From the NCBI GenBank assembly GCA_001507425.1, contig LMAJ01000002.1, positions 62,001-126,000 of the forward strand: a DNA stretch of 64,000 nt, written 5' to 3'. The stretch's first letter is position 1. Each line of letters opens with the position of its first letter. Below are positions 26,339 through 35,744 of the stretch, one piece after another. The stretch comes from Flavobacteriaceae bacterium CRH. Its GTDB lineage: Bacteria > Bacteroidota > Bacteroidia > Flavobacteriales > Flavobacteriaceae. The position numbers were made by a program, and so were the translations under genes. The notes under the pieces were generated by a model, which did no database searches, was not told the DNA's origin, and worked only from the letters and a program-made list of their open reading frames with translations.

Positions 26339-27817
26339 ATGAAATACTTTAAAAATATAAAAACAATTAAATTTCCGGTAATTCTGGCAATGATTTGTTT
26401 ATTGCAAAGTTGCAGCGATTTCTTAGAACAGGAACCCGGCACACAAACTTCTATAAACGAACAACTAGAAACAAAAAAAGGTGTTTTGCAGGCTTTAAAT
26501 GGTATGTACGGAGACATTAGAGACAATGTAAGCAGTCCGATTTTTGTAGTATATTCAGATATTCAAGGGGGCAATTTAAAAATAACACCTTCTGCAACCA
26601 GTGATCCTAAAGGACAGTTTCGCGTTCCTGATATTATTTCAAACTTCTACTCTTTTGAAGACCAAGCTATCGAATCAGATTTTGAAGGTTTTTACAAAGG
26701 CGGTTACGAAATCATAAATGAAGCTAATTTAATTTTAGAATTTACAGATGCTTTGACAGATGCTACAGAAGCTGAAAAAAATCAGATAAAAGCCGAAGCT
26801 TTGACTGCAAGAGCTTATATGCACTTTTTATTAAGCGAAGTATACAGTCAAAATTATAGTTATACAGCTGATGCTTCTCATTTAGGAATTATCTACAATA
26901 CTAAATCAATAAAAAATGGACTGCAATATCCTGCAAGGGAAACTGTTGCAAATACGTATTTGTATATGATAAATGATATTACAACGGCATTAAACCTATA
27001 TTCTGATGATGTACTTTTAAACGGACCGTCGTATTCTTATTTCAATAAAAACAATGCAAAAGCATTATTATCAAGAGTTTATTTATCTAAAAAAGATTAT
27101 AAAAATGCTTATGAAACTGCAGACGATATTATTAAAAATTCAGGAGTGAGTTTAATAAATTCAACTAATTATATTGCACAATGGGAACAACCTGATCTTC
27201 CTGTTTCTGAAATATTACTTGAATTTTCAATATCGAGAAATACAGAAGGAACTGCAAGTACCTCATTAGCTGCTCAATTTGGATATACTTCAAAAACAGT
27301 CTACAACAACTATGTCGCTTCACAAGATTTGATGGATCTCTATGAAACAGGAGATATTAGAAAACAGCTATTTCTGGAGCAGCCTTTAACTACTTTAGTA
27401 AATCTGCAGCCCGTAGATTTGAATTATTATTTTACTAAAAAATTTCAGGGAAATCCGGGTTATGTTGCTTTTCGATTGAGCGAACAATATTTAATTCGTG
27501 CCGAAGCAGCCTTAAATCTAGACAATCCTGATCAGGCCAGAACAGATATTAACATTATTAGAGCAAGGTCAAATGCTACGCTTTTAACAGATAATAGTAA
27601 TCTTGAAGAAGCTCTGTTTTTAGAACGAAGAAAAGAACTTTGTTTTGAAGGGCATTTGTTTTTTGATATCGCCAGAAACCATAAAGATATTTCGAGAATT
27701 GATGGTTGTTTATCAAACAATTGCAGCCTTACCTACCCTTCTGCTAAATTTGTATTACCAATACCCCGCACTAATATTAATTTTAACTCAAACTTAAAAC
27801 AAAATGAATCCTACTAA
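26339..27817 (+). CDS. SusD/RagB-family surface lipoprotein
   Basis: 492 residues from the ATG at 26339; an in-frame extension upstream overlaps the SusC gene and is rejected because the lipoprotein signal (ICLLQSC, cysteine about 24) starts here. SusD features include DFLEQEPGT at the mature N-terminus, YMHFLLSEVYSQNY, YLIRAEAALNLDNPDQARTDIN and the C-terminal FLERRKELCFEGHLFFDIAR. It forms the nutrient-capturing lid for the adjacent SusC. The next gene overlaps its end by 14 bases. Confidence 0.93.
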   Translation: MKYFKNIKTIKFPVILAMICLLQSCSDFLEQEPGTQTSINEQLETKKGVLQALNGMYGDIRDNVSSPIFVVYSDIQGGNLKITPSATSDPKGQFRVPDIISNFYSFEDQAIESDFEGFYKGGYEIINEANLILEFTDALTDATEAEKNQIKAEALTARAYMHFLLSEVYSQNYSYTADASHLGIIYNTKSIKNGLQYPARETVANTYLYMINDITTALNLYSDDVLLNGPSYSYFNKNNAKALLSRVYLSKKDYKNAYETADDIIKNSGVSLINSTNYIAQWEQPDLPVSEILLEFSISRNTEGTASTSLAAQFGYTSKTVYNNYVASQDLMDLYETGDIRKQLFLEQPLTTLVNLQPVDLNYYFTKKFQGNPGYVAFRLSEQYLIRAEAALNLDNPDQARTDINIIRARSNATLLTDNSNLEEALFLERRKELCFEGHLFFDIARNHKDISRIDGCLSNNCSLTYPSAKFVLPIPRTNINFNSNLKQNESY

Positions 27818-29279
27818 ATTTATATCCGTATTAAGTATTGTTATCATACTATTTACAGCATGTTCTAAGGATGATTATAAATTAGATTCTAAAAGCACTG
27901 ATCCTTTTGTAAGGTTTAATTTTTTAGTAAGCAGTAGCAATGTACCTCTTGAATATCCTGCAAAAAGCACCAGTTTATTACCCGTAAGCACCTACGAAAA
28001 TAAGTCGGTTAAAACATTAAAAGTTCCTGTTACTTTAACTTCTACTACGCTAAAATCGCCGGTTAAAGTTAATTTTAGTGCTCTAACTTCCGGAGATGCC
28101 AATAGTTTTAGCGTAGAGCCAACCAGTGAATTGTTATTTGAAGGCAACAAACTTACTGATACTATTTTTCTTTCCTTCGAAAAAAGATGGGCAGACAAGC
28201 AAAGTATCAACTTAAAATTAGAAAATAGTTCTGATCCTGAAATTCATATCGGAAATCTTAATTCATATGCCCTGAATGATACATTTACTATCAATTTAGG
28301 AGATATAAGCACAACTTACACATTTCCAGTAAATCAATTTATAATAAAAGGTGAAGTTGGCGAAAAAATAGATTTCAAAGTAAATTTTCCAAACGGATTT
28401 ATTCCCGAAGAAATTGAAAATGCCTCTATTTTTAAATTTCTAAACGGTTTTGATTATTCTCTGACACATGACGATTTTGGAGATAACAGAAATTCGGTTA
28501 CCTATCATTTAACACTTTTAGAAGATATTCAAAATGATGATGTTCGTTATCAGACCAATATTACCTTAATTAATATCCCAAATTATATAGCTACAGGAAA
28601 TATTGTTCTGCAAATTGTAAAACCAATAAAATCATCACGGGATATTCAGGCAAATCCTGCTTCAAAATTCTATGATTTATCAAATCAATATTATCTTACG
28701 TATGGTGAAAACTGGTTCGATAAAAGCGGAACTTGTGCATGGCAGGCTTATAATGCGTTTACGTTTCCTGTTGTAGTAACAAAAGATAACGAAAATGCAA
28801 TTTTATATAATGATAAAGGAACAACAAATCTTAATGACGATGTTTATCATGATGCTTTCAAAATTGGGTTTAATGTTGTTTCAGGAACTTCAACTACCAA
28901 TTCATTTAATTTAAAACGATGGTTTACAAATGAAAGTACAGCTTCAGCAAGTTCTCCCGGTTTTAATATTACCTCAGCACTTGAGTTTTTCCCGGAAAAC
29001 GGAAATAGTAAAACCAACGGAAGTGTGCTGGTAATTCCACAATCTATTGCAATTACCGCCACAGGAACAGGTAAAACAGCTCACATTATCCAGATTTCAG
29101 GAGAAGGAACCTACAAAGAAATAAGTGCGGGTTTATTTGAGATTTCTTTTGAATTAAAATTGGAAAACGAAGAACTTTTTGGAGGAACTGTTACTTCCCA
29201 ATACAGAATGTATAATAATAAAACGTACCCAAAATTAGATCCGTTAAACGAGTCTTGTCCTAAAGAAGTTACGCTTTAA
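27804..29279 (+). CDS. Surface lipoprotein following SusCD, unknown ligand
   Basis: 491 residues with a lipoprotein signal (IILFTACSKDD, cysteine about 20). The mature protein is beta rich, with several Ig-like stretches (VKTLKVPVTLTSTTLKSPVKVNFSAL) and a C-terminal part containing GENWFDKSGTCAWQAYNAF. It overlaps the susD end by 14 bases, so it is translated with the transporter. Third lipoproteins of this kind often act as extra surface glycan- or peptide-binding subunits (SusE/SusF-like), but I do not recognise the exact family. No enzyme motif is seen. Confidence 0.75.
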   Translation: MNPTKFISVLSIVIILFTACSKDDYKLDSKSTDPFVRFNFLVSSSNVPLEYPAKSTSLLPVSTYENKSVKTLKVPVTLTSTTLKSPVKVNFSALTSGDANSFSVEPTSELLFEGNKLTDTIFLSFEKRWADKQSINLKLENSSDPEIHIGNLNSYALNDTFTINLGDISTTYTFPVNQFIIKGEVGEKIDFKVNFPNGFIPEEIENASIFKFLNGFDYSLTHDDFGDNRNSVTYHLTLLEDIQNDDVRYQTNITLINIPNYIATGNIVLQIVKPIKSSRDIQANPASKFYDLSNQYYLTYGENWFDKSGTCAWQAYNAFTFPVVVTKDNENAILYNDKGTTNLNDDVYHDAFKIGFNVVSGTSTTNSFNLKRWFTNESTASASSPGFNITSALEFFPENGNSKTNGSVLVIPQSIAITATGTGKTAHIIQISGEGTYKEISAGLFEISFELKLENEELFGGTVTSQYRMYNNKTYPKLDPLNESCPKEVTL

Positions 29280-29302
29280 GTTTTAAATAAAAAATAAATT
29301 AG

Positions 29303-29361
29303 TTTCAGGTTTCAGGTTTCAAGTTGATGCAGAACGTGAAACGGGAAACCTGAAAATTAAA
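29303..29361. repeat. Imperfect inverted repeat (GTTTCAGGTTTC / GAAACCTGAAA)
   Basis: GTTTCAGGTTTCAGGTTTC is followed about 20 bases later by GGGAAACCTGAAAATT, allowing a hairpin. A short relative (GTGAAACCTGAAATC) appears near 48621. It fills most of the 94-base gap between the third lipoprotein and peroxidase genes and may weaken readthrough. Confidence 0.45.
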
Positions 29362-29373
29362 ACAAAAAACAAA

Positions 29374-30516
29374 TTGAAAAAACTAATTTTCCCTATACTC
29401 TTCCTCTTAAGTTTAACCGCTTACAAAAGCGTTGAACAGCCGGATTATATCGATATTACAGAATTACGAAAACTGTATTCCAGCGGAGATTCCTCAAAAT
29501 GGCCCGCTGCAGAATTACATGAAAGTATAGATAAAAAAGCATTCCAGGATATTGGAGTGCTTTCTGCTGTTCCGTATCCTGAGTATAATCCGTATTCAAA
29601 AGAGAAAGAAGCTTTGGGAAAAATATTATTTTTTGATCCGAGATTATCAACCAGCGGACAAATTGCCTGTGCATCGTGTCACAATCCAGAATTGGGCTGG
29701 ACAGATAATTTAACGCGTTCGTTTGGGCATGACCGCCAAACGGGAAAACGAAATTCGATGACGATTTTGAATTCGGCGTATGCCAAAACTTTATTTTGGG
29801 ACGGGCGCGCATCAAGTCTTGAAGATCAGGCTCAATTCCCTATCGGAGATCCACTGGAAATGAATGAAAAACTAACAATCGCCGTTGATAAAATTGCCAA
29901 AATTAAAGGTTACAACGCTCTTTTTACAGAAGCCTTTGGCGATAAAAAAGTGAATCTGCAAAGAATTCAATATGCCATTGCGACTTTCGAAAGATCGATT
30001 AATAGTCCGAAAAGTAAATTTGATCAGTTTGTTAGCGGAAAATCCGATGCTTATACTGATTCGCAAGTTAAAGGTTTGCATTTGTTCAGAACCAAAGCGC
30101 AATGCATCAATTGCCATAATACGCCTTATTTTAGCGACAATCAGTTTCATAACGACGGTCAGACTTTATTCGGAACAAAAAATGAAGATTTTGGCCGATA
30201 TAATGTTACCAAAGATGTAAAAGATATTGGCAAATTCAGAACGCCAACGCTTCGCGAAGTGGCCAATACAAGACCGTGGATGCATCACGGACATTTTCCA
30301 TCTTTACTGGATGTTGTCGAATTGTACAATGGAGGAAATCCATCTCCTATTCAAAAGAAATATTTAGGAACAGCCAGAGATACTTTGATTCCAAAAGTAG
30401 ATCCGATGCTTAAAAAATTAAATTTGAATAAAGAAGAAATCAGTGATCTTTTGGCTTTTATAGAAACCTTAAGTACGCCAACAAGAAGAATAATGATCCC
30501 GGCAATGCCTAAATAA
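29374..30516 (+). CDS. Di-haem cytochrome c peroxidase / MauG-family protein
   Basis: 380 residues beginning at TTG (29374), chosen because the signal sequence KKLIFPILFLLSLTAYKS starts there and no ATG is suitably placed. Two haem c motifs, CASCH (99-103) and CINCH (244-248), are arranged as in bacterial di-haem peroxidases, with conserved GKILFFDPRLS before the first. It acts in the periplasm, reducing hydrogen peroxide with electrons from a cytochrome, or like MauG/MbnH oxidises a partner protein. It follows a SusCD-lipoprotein set by 94 bases on the same strand, an unusual partner for a nutrient transporter. Family is certain; substrate is open. Confidence 0.92.
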   Translation: MKKLIFPILFLLSLTAYKSVEQPDYIDITELRKLYSSGDSSKWPAAELHESIDKKAFQDIGVLSAVPYPEYNPYSKEKEALGKILFFDPRLSTSGQIACASCHNPELGWTDNLTRSFGHDRQTGKRNSMTILNSAYAKTLFWDGRASSLEDQAQFPIGDPLEMNEKLTIAVDKIAKIKGYNALFTEAFGDKKVNLQRIQYAIATFERSINSPKSKFDQFVSGKSDAYTDSQVKGLHLFRTKAQCINCHNTPYFSDNQFHNDGQTLFGTKNEDFGRYNVTKDVKDIGKFRTPTLREVANTRPWMHHGHFPSLLDVVELYNGGNPSPIQKKYLGTARDTLIPKVDPMLKKLNLNKEEISDLLAFIETLSTPTRRIMIPAMPK

Positions 30517-30776
30517 CAATATTGCATTTTCAAAGAAATTCGTGAATCATCCCCAAAATTCACCGTCCAAAAGTCCTTTTCATTCATTTGAAATGGGCTT
30601 TTTTTGGTTTATTAAAATTATAAATCGGCGCTTTACATTTTAATAAATAGCATCAAATAGCACAAAAAAATTAGTTATAAAACTATCGCTTAACAAGAAA
30701 ATTACTTTATTTGTAATAGAAAATAATTCTTTAAAATTATTAAAATAACGAATTTAATATAATAAAAGTAAAAATT

Positions 30777-31196
30777 ATGACAACCCTTAAAACCTGGAAA
30801 GAAAAACCAACCGAACTTGAAGTACAAAATGTTGTAGAAGACTTTTTTGCATATTTAAAAAAAGGCGAATTAGAAAATGCTAAAAATATCGTAGATCATT
30901 CTTATGATGATTGGGACGAATCAATACACGTAATTTGGCGCGATCATTATCTTATTCATGAAAGTGCAAAAGATGAATCTTTTGAAGGAAAAGAATGGCT
31001 TCATAATTTAGAATGGTTAAATAATTTAGGCATTTTAGATGATTTTGTTTGGGCTGAAGAAAATGATCGCAATTTTAGATATTTTGATGTAAGCGTAACT
31101 TATTTAGGTGAGCCTTCAGGTTTTGCAGCTCAATTTTATCTGGTAAAAGATGATAATCATTATTTCGTCAAAAGAGATCTTATCGATATGGCTTAA
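30777..31196 (+). CDS. Small acidic cytoplasmic protein, unknown function
   Basis: 139 residues, no signal or membrane segment, strongly acidic (runs such as SYDDWDESI and VWAEENDRN). The start LEVQNVVEDFFAYLKKGELENAKNIV and the end YLVKDDNHYFVKRDLIDMA look like an NTF2-like fold, in which a helical pair is followed by a curved sheet, but I cannot assign a family. It is a monocistronic gene with its own terminator 26 bases downstream. Short, clean, and likely real. Confidence 0.6.
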   Translation: MTTLKTWKEKPTELEVQNVVEDFFAYLKKGELENAKNIVDHSYDDWDESIHVIWRDHYLIHESAKDESFEGKEWLHNLEWLNNLGILDDFVWAEENDRNFRYFDVSVTYLGEPSGFAAQFYLVKDDNHYFVKRDLIDMA

Positions 31197-31221
31197 AAAA
31201 GCTTGTTAATTATATAAAGTG

Positions 31222-31260
31222 TAGCCTGTTTCGAATTTATGAAACAGGCTATTTTTATTT
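31222..31260 (+). terminator. Intrinsic terminator after the 139-residue protein gene
   Basis: TAGCCTGTTTC (31222-31232) pairs with GAAACAGGCTA (31241-31251) across an eight-base loop, followed by TTTTTATTT. It is a textbook hairpin plus T tract. Confidence 0.8.
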
Positions 31261-31577
31261 TAAAACATAAAAAGTATTCGGAACGTTGTTACAATATATT
31301 TTATTGTTTCAGAGGAGAAACGACACAAACGTTATCCTAAATTCATTTTGCTGAAAATGATACAAACTCTGTTTATTTATTTCGTTTGTCTTTTTAGATA
31401 ATAATTTCGAAAGAGAAGATAAACTGCCCGTTTTGAAAATACATAACTTCAATTTCTTTTCAGGAAAAAAATTACCAAAAACCTCGCAAAACATACATTT
31501 TTACTTCCAAAAATGTTTCATTTTATAATTTGAAACAAACTTACAGTGCTTATATATATTTTATCATAAACTAAAAT

Positions 31578-31585
31578 TAATTTTG
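31578..31585 (+). promoter_or_regulatory. TAATTTTG -7-like box before the beta-barrel protein gene
   Basis: It matches TAnnTTTG 81 bases before the ATG at 31667. No good TTTG lies 18-21 bases upstream, so confidence is low. Confidence 0.3.
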
Positions 31586-31666
31586 CGTAAAGTTTAAAAA
31601 CATAAGTAAAGTCTTACTTGTTTGAAAAACTTATTAATAAATACAATCAAATTAAAAACCAAAATT

Positions 31667-32287
31667 ATGAAAAAGTACAATCTATTATTCGTCGTTTTTT
31701 TATTTACAATTTTTGCTACAGCACAGCAATCAAAATCATTTTTACTTAATTTATATGGTGGCTATACCTTTTCAGACAAAGTAGAGTACGATGGTATGTA
31801 TGGTTATGTCAAAGATGGTTTTGAATATGGAGCCGGTTTAGAGTATTTCTTTATCGAAAATAATTCAATTGAATTAAAATACAACAGATTAGATACAAAA
31901 TTACCATTCTACGGACCAGCAGGAATGCAACTGAATGCCGGAAATGATAAAGGTGCTATCAATTATGTTTTAGCCGACTATACTTATTATTTTAAAACAG
32001 GTTCTGATAAATTATTGCCTTATCTTGGAACTGGAGCTGGTGTTGCGATTCTTGAAACCCCTCAAAGCGGAACCGGAACATATTTTGGATGGGAAGCTAA
32101 GTTAGGGGTAAAAATAACAACAAGTTCCCCGTTATCTATAAACCTGAATGCCTATCTACAATCGATGTCTGCGGCAGTTGGCAATAGCTATTATGTTACT
32201 TATTATGGTATTGTTGGTGCAACAGATTATGTATCAACATATCAATTTGGTTTAGGTGCTTCTTTAAGTTATGATTTTAGTAAATAA
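31667..32287 (+). CDS. Outer-membrane beta-barrel protein (porin-like)
   Basis: 206 residues from the ATG at 31667 (an in-frame TTG 15 codons earlier lies before the signal peptide). The signal ends FATAQQ. The mature part is alternating beta strands with aromatic ends (FLLNLYGGYTFSDK, YVLADYTYYFKTG, LLPYLGTGAGVAIL) and ends in a strand with aromatic residues (LGASLSYDFSK), as in small OmpA/OmpX-like barrels. The next gene follows after 36 bases and is probably co-transcribed. Role unknown; perhaps envelope integrity or adhesion. Confidence 0.8.
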   Translation: MKKYNLLFVVFLFTIFATAQQSKSFLLNLYGGYTFSDKVEYDGMYGYVKDGFEYGAGLEYFFIENNSIELKYNRLDTKLPFYGPAGMQLNAGNDKGAINYVLADYTYYFKTGSDKLLPYLGTGAGVAILETPQSGTGTYFGWEAKLGVKITTSSPLSINLNAYLQSMSAAVGNSYYVTYYGIVGATDYVSTYQFGLGASLSYDFSK

Positions 32288-32323
32288 AGCAAAAAAATCA
32301 ACCTCTTTTAAAAATCAAAAATC

Positions 32324-32806
32324 ATGAAAAAATTACTTCTATTGTTAGTCATTTTAATTTCGATAAACATGTCCGGCCAGTCTGACACTACAAACGAAAT
32401 TGCGATTGTTCAGAGTATCTACGGCAAATCTAAAGCAGATATTGTAAAAGGATATTTAAATTTGACAGAACCTCAGGCTGCAGCATTTCAGGAAGTCTAT
32501 GACAATTATGAGACAGATCGCAGAGCTTTGAGCCAGAAAAAAATGCAGCTGATTAAAGACTATGCAGCAAATTACAGCACGCTTACAGATGAAAAAGCAG
32601 ATGAATTGACAAAAAATAATCTGAAAAGCAATATCGATCAGGAAAAACTTTTGTCTAAAACATACGGTAAAGCAAAAAAAGCAATTGGAGCAATTAATGC
32701 AGCAAAATTTATTCAGTTAGAGCAATATCTGCAAACAACTATAAGAGCCGAAGTTCAGGATGCAATTCCTTTTATTGGTGAACTTGAGAAAACAAAGAAA
32801 AAATAA
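32324..32806 (+). CDS. Secreted helical protein, Spy/LTxxQ-like
   Basis: 160 residues with a signal peptide ending MSGQ (about 19). The mature protein is almost entirely helical and charged, with two LTxxQ-like stretches (YLNLTEPQAAAFQEVYDNYE and NAAKFIQLEQYL), as in Spy/CpxP-like periplasmic chaperones. It is 36 bases after the beta-barrel gene, so it may assist that protein's passage through the periplasm. The similarity is in pattern only, so this is a moderate call. Confidence 0.6.
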   Translation: MKKLLLLLVILISINMSGQSDTTNEIAIVQSIYGKSKADIVKGYLNLTEPQAAAFQEVYDNYETDRRALSQKKMQLIKDYAANYSTLTDEKADELTKNNLKSNIDQEKLLSKTYGKAKKAIGAINAAKFIQLEQYLQTTIRAEVQDAIPFIGELEKTKKK

Positions 32807-32822
32807 ATAATAGCTATTTTGC

Positions 32823-32851
32823 AAAAAAGGCTGCCCGAACAGGCAGCCTTT
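32823..32851. terminator. Bidirectional terminator between convergent genes
   Basis: GGCTGCC (32829-32835) pairs with GGCAGCC (32842-32848) across six bases. A run of six A before and TTT after let it act in both directions, for the helical protein gene (plus) and the metalloprotease gene (minus). Confidence 0.75.
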
Positions 32852-32867
32852 GTATGATTAAGAAAAC

Positions 32868-35744
32868 TTATTTTTTTATAAAACGTTTGATCGTCTTTTT
32901 ACCATCTTTATCAAAAATAATCAAATAAATTCCGGTTTTTAAACCTGAAACATTAATGTTATTATCATTGATTTTGTTCGAGGCAACCAAGCTTCCTGTT
33001 TGAGAATCAACTACACTCACATTTCCTCCCGTTACATCTGTCGTAAAGAAAAGTGTATCTGAAACCGGATTCGGATATATATTGAATGCAACATCAGCAA
33101 CCTCATCTTCTGCAATAATTGACGAAGTTTCCGGAGTACTTGCAGCAGCACCAATTTTAGTAATTCTTATCCAGTTAATGTTCATTCCGGTATTTTGAAT
33201 GTAGATTCCGAAGTTATACGTTCCGGCATTTACGCTTACGGTTTGTGTAACCGTTTGCCAATTTTGCCATCCTCCGGTATTTGGTATATCGACATTTCCT
33301 AAAATAATAGTTCCGCCATTTAAATCAGATGATAATTTACCACCAGCTACGCCGCTTGCTACTCTGTATTCAATTAAATAAGAGCCTGTTGTTGGAAAAT
33401 TGATGTTGTTATACGCCAGCCAATCGCCAGTTTCTGTATAACCTACATTTGAACCTCCGCCAGAATCTGTTGTAGCTTCAACCTGAATACCGCTCATTGC
33501 AGAGTAATCTTCTGCCTGAATTAATGTAGAAGTTTGCGCAGTTGTTGTTGAAATTAATTTCCATTGTCCACAAGTCTGGCCGTTATCATCCCATTGCTGT
33601 ACATTAGCACCATTTGCTGTACTTGCTCCGGCAACCTCAACAATTCTTCCGCTATGACTGGCAATAATTTTGTAAAATCCATCGCCTGCTGAAACTAAGA
33701 TAAATTGCTGGTTTGTGGTTCCGTTATACGGATATTGCTCTACATTGGCACCATTCGCTTTATTAAAATTATTAACGTCTAACGACTGTCCGCTGTGATT
33801 GGCAATAATTTTATACAATCCGTCACCTAAATGCGTGAAGGTATATTTTTGATTATTTCCTGTATTTACAGTTCCCTGAGCCACATTGGCTCCATTTGCT
33901 AAACTCGCATTCCAAACATCCATGTTTAGTCCGCTGTTTCTGTTTTGCAAAAAGAAAGTCTGATTTCCTAAAGTCGTAACGCCATTGGCGATAATTCTGA
34001 TAGACGTTACTTTGTCATTCCACGTTGTATTCAAACAAGAATTATCAGAATTAATCACGGTTGAAGCACCTGTAAAATTATCATCCTGATACAAAATGGC
34101 CTGAAAACCCTGCGTAATTCTCAACGAAGAAATATCATCATTTAAAACTCCTAAAGAATTTAAACGTGCCATATTATAATCTCCAATCGTTAATCCTCCA
34201 GAAAATCCAGTATAATTACAATCTTTATAAACGGTAATTACATCTGTAGTCGCACTTATATTTCCTCCCGGCGGAATTGTTCCTGTAACCGAATAACTTC
34301 CTATAGAACCATAAGCAGAATATCCGCCATAACCGGCACTTCCTGCCCCGCTGCCATCAACACCAATAAAATATTTACCCGCTGGCAAATTGACATTCAT
34401 AGAAGCATTTAAAGCAAACGGATCTGAATTCCAATACGTTCCCATTTCTGCTCCGGCTGAATTATACAATCGAATTAAAAGATGCAGATTTCCGTCTCTT
34501 GAAACCGTGTTTGCATTGATGGAAACATTTCCTCCGCCCGTTGTAAACGTAAAAAAATCATAATCAGCTTCGCTGGAAATTATTCCGTTTTTTTGATTAA
34601 TTGCTCCGCTTGTATTATAATCTAAATTGGCTGCAGATGCGGTATTGTTTCCATAATCGTCACCTCTGTAACCTACACCAAATTTAGTACCCGCAATAAT
34701 GGCAACATCATCTTGTTTGTTGTTGGCATAATCGTATTCGCCTTTACTCCATTGCACAACAGGTCTGTAATACCCTGCACCCATAATTGGCGCCCAGGAA
34801 GTATTGTTGATCCCTACAAAATAATCTTCGGCAGGATTTGTACGTCCGTCATGACCAAGGTCAAAAGTATGGCCAACTTCATGCGCTGAGGCATCTCCAC
34901 CAGATTTACCCGAAGTAATAAATACCCAACACGGTACATCATTGTCCCAATTGAAGGAACCAATATATGCCACACCTCCCGCCCCCGGGGCTGCAGTATT
35001 GGTTGGAGTTACCACCACACGCATTCTTCTGTTTTTGGGATAGGAATTAAAAACAGCTTCATTTGTAGTTACGTTTACATTAAAAGGTCTGTAATCTTCT
35101 GAAACTACTTCCCAATGTTGCTGTACATCGGCATCGCTCATTCCTGATGCTGCTGCATTAATTGCATTTCCATTATTCCAAAGGTTTCCTGCCGGCATAT
35201 TATAGCCGTCAAAATCTAACATTACGCAACCTGCAGCGCCGGGCAAACTTTGTAAGTTTAATAAAGCCGGAGCAATTGCAGCGGCTACAGCTGTTTTACT
35301 AGTTGATTTATTAGTATTTTCAGGAACATTTTCATAATTCACGCAAATCAGCGTATTGATATCCACTTTTGATACAAAAGCATTTCCTTTTGCATCAGAA
35401 TAATATTTATAAGCTTCTTTTGTTTTCTTTAGAATAATATGGCCTTCCAGCGATTTATCCATCACTTTTATGTAAAAAGAAGATTCTGGAACATTAGCAA
35501 TTTCTCCAATCAAAAACTCAAGCGAAGCATTGGATTGTTTGTAATTAATTTTCCCATTGAAGTTTTTATTTTCTGCCTGAAGCAAAACGGTTTTCTCGGT
35601 ACTTTTAGAAGTAGTATTTGCGAGTCCGATTTTTAAATTGTTCATAAAGGTTTTACTCGAACCTAAGGAAGTCTGCGCAAAGGCAAAACTGCCTATAGTC
35701 AGAATCAAAAGTAAACTTAACAGAAATCTGTAATTGTTTTTCAT
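32868..35744 (-). CDS. Secreted metzincin protease with crystallin, ricin, CBM6 and T9SS sorting domains
   Basis: 958 residues. Signal peptide ending AFAQ (about 24), propeptide-like region (25-165), then a metalloprotease domain with the zinc site HEVGHTFDLGH (histidines 288, 292 and 298) and a Met-turn (APIMG, about 321). A pre-peptidase-like beta domain follows (about 390-490), then a beta/gamma-crystallin fold (about 500-590, ITVYKDCNYTGFSGG), ricin-type beta-trefoil (about 591-733), CBM6 (about 740-865) and a T9SS C-terminal domain (about 885-958, IYPNPVSDTLFF to KRFIKK). It is exported across the outer membrane and probably cleaves wall-bound glycoproteins while its lectin modules hold it on glycans. 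The module set from crystallin to the end is almost the same as in the GH64 gene at 37999. Confidence 0.9.
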   Translation of the reverse strand: MKNNYRFLLSLLLILTIGSFAFAQTSLGSSKTFMNNLKIGLANTTSKSTEKTVLLQAENKNFNGKINYKQSNASLEFLIGEIANVPESSFYIKVMDKSLEGHIILKKTKEAYKYYSDAKGNAFVSKVDINTLICVNYENVPENTNKSTSKTAVAAAIAPALLNLQSLPGAAGCVMLDFDGYNMPAGNLWNNGNAINAAASGMSDADVQQHWEVVSEDYRPFNVNVTTNEAVFNSYPKNRRMRVVVTPTNTAAPGAGGVAYIGSFNWDNDVPCWVFITSGKSGGDASAHEVGHTFDLGHDGRTNPAEDYFVGINNTSWAPIMGAGYYRPVVQWSKGEYDYANNKQDDVAIIAGTKFGVGYRGDDYGNNTASAANLDYNTSGAINQKNGIISSEADYDFFTFTTGGGNVSINANTVSRDGNLHLLIRLYNSAGAEMGTYWNSDPFALNASMNVNLPAGKYFIGVDGSGAGSAGYGGYSAYGSIGSYSVTGTIPPGGNISATTDVITVYKDCNYTGFSGGLTIGDYNMARLNSLGVLNDDISSLRITQGFQAILYQDDNFTGASTVINSDNSCLNTTWNDKVTSIRIIANGVTTLGNQTFFLQNRNSGLNMDVWNASLANGANVAQGTVNTGNNQKYTFTHLGDGLYKIIANHSGQSLDVNNFNKANGANVEQYPYNGTTNQQFILVSAGDGFYKIIASHSGRIVEVAGASTANGANVQQWDDNGQTCGQWKLISTTTAQTSTLIQAEDYSAMSGIQVEATTDSGGGSNVGYTETGDWLAYNNINFPTTGSYLIEYRVASGVAGGKLSSDLNGGTIILGNVDIPNTGGWQNWQTVTQTVSVNAGTYNFGIYIQNTGMNINWIRITKIGAAASTPETSSIIAEDEVADVAFNIYPNPVSDTLFFTTDVTGGNVSVVDSQTGSLVASNKINDNNINVSGLKTGIYLIIFDKDGKKTIKRFIKK

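Larger units (their letters stand above)
31197..31666. other. Intergenic interval with terminator and possible promoter
   Basis: 470 bases. A strong terminator sits at 31222-31260. The rest is A/T rich and shows no convincing gene; a 61-codon minus-strand frame at 31309-31494 lacks a credible start context and family. TAATTTTG at 31578-31585 could be a -7 box for the outer membrane protein gene. Confidence 0.6.

Noticed and set aside
29374..30516. A lipoprotein reading of the peroxidase N-terminus
   Set aside because: The signal peptide has no cysteine at the lipobox position.
31309..31494. A 61-codon minus-strand frame in an intergenic gap
   Set aside because: No plausible start context, no family resemblance, and the sequence composition is that of non-coding DNA.
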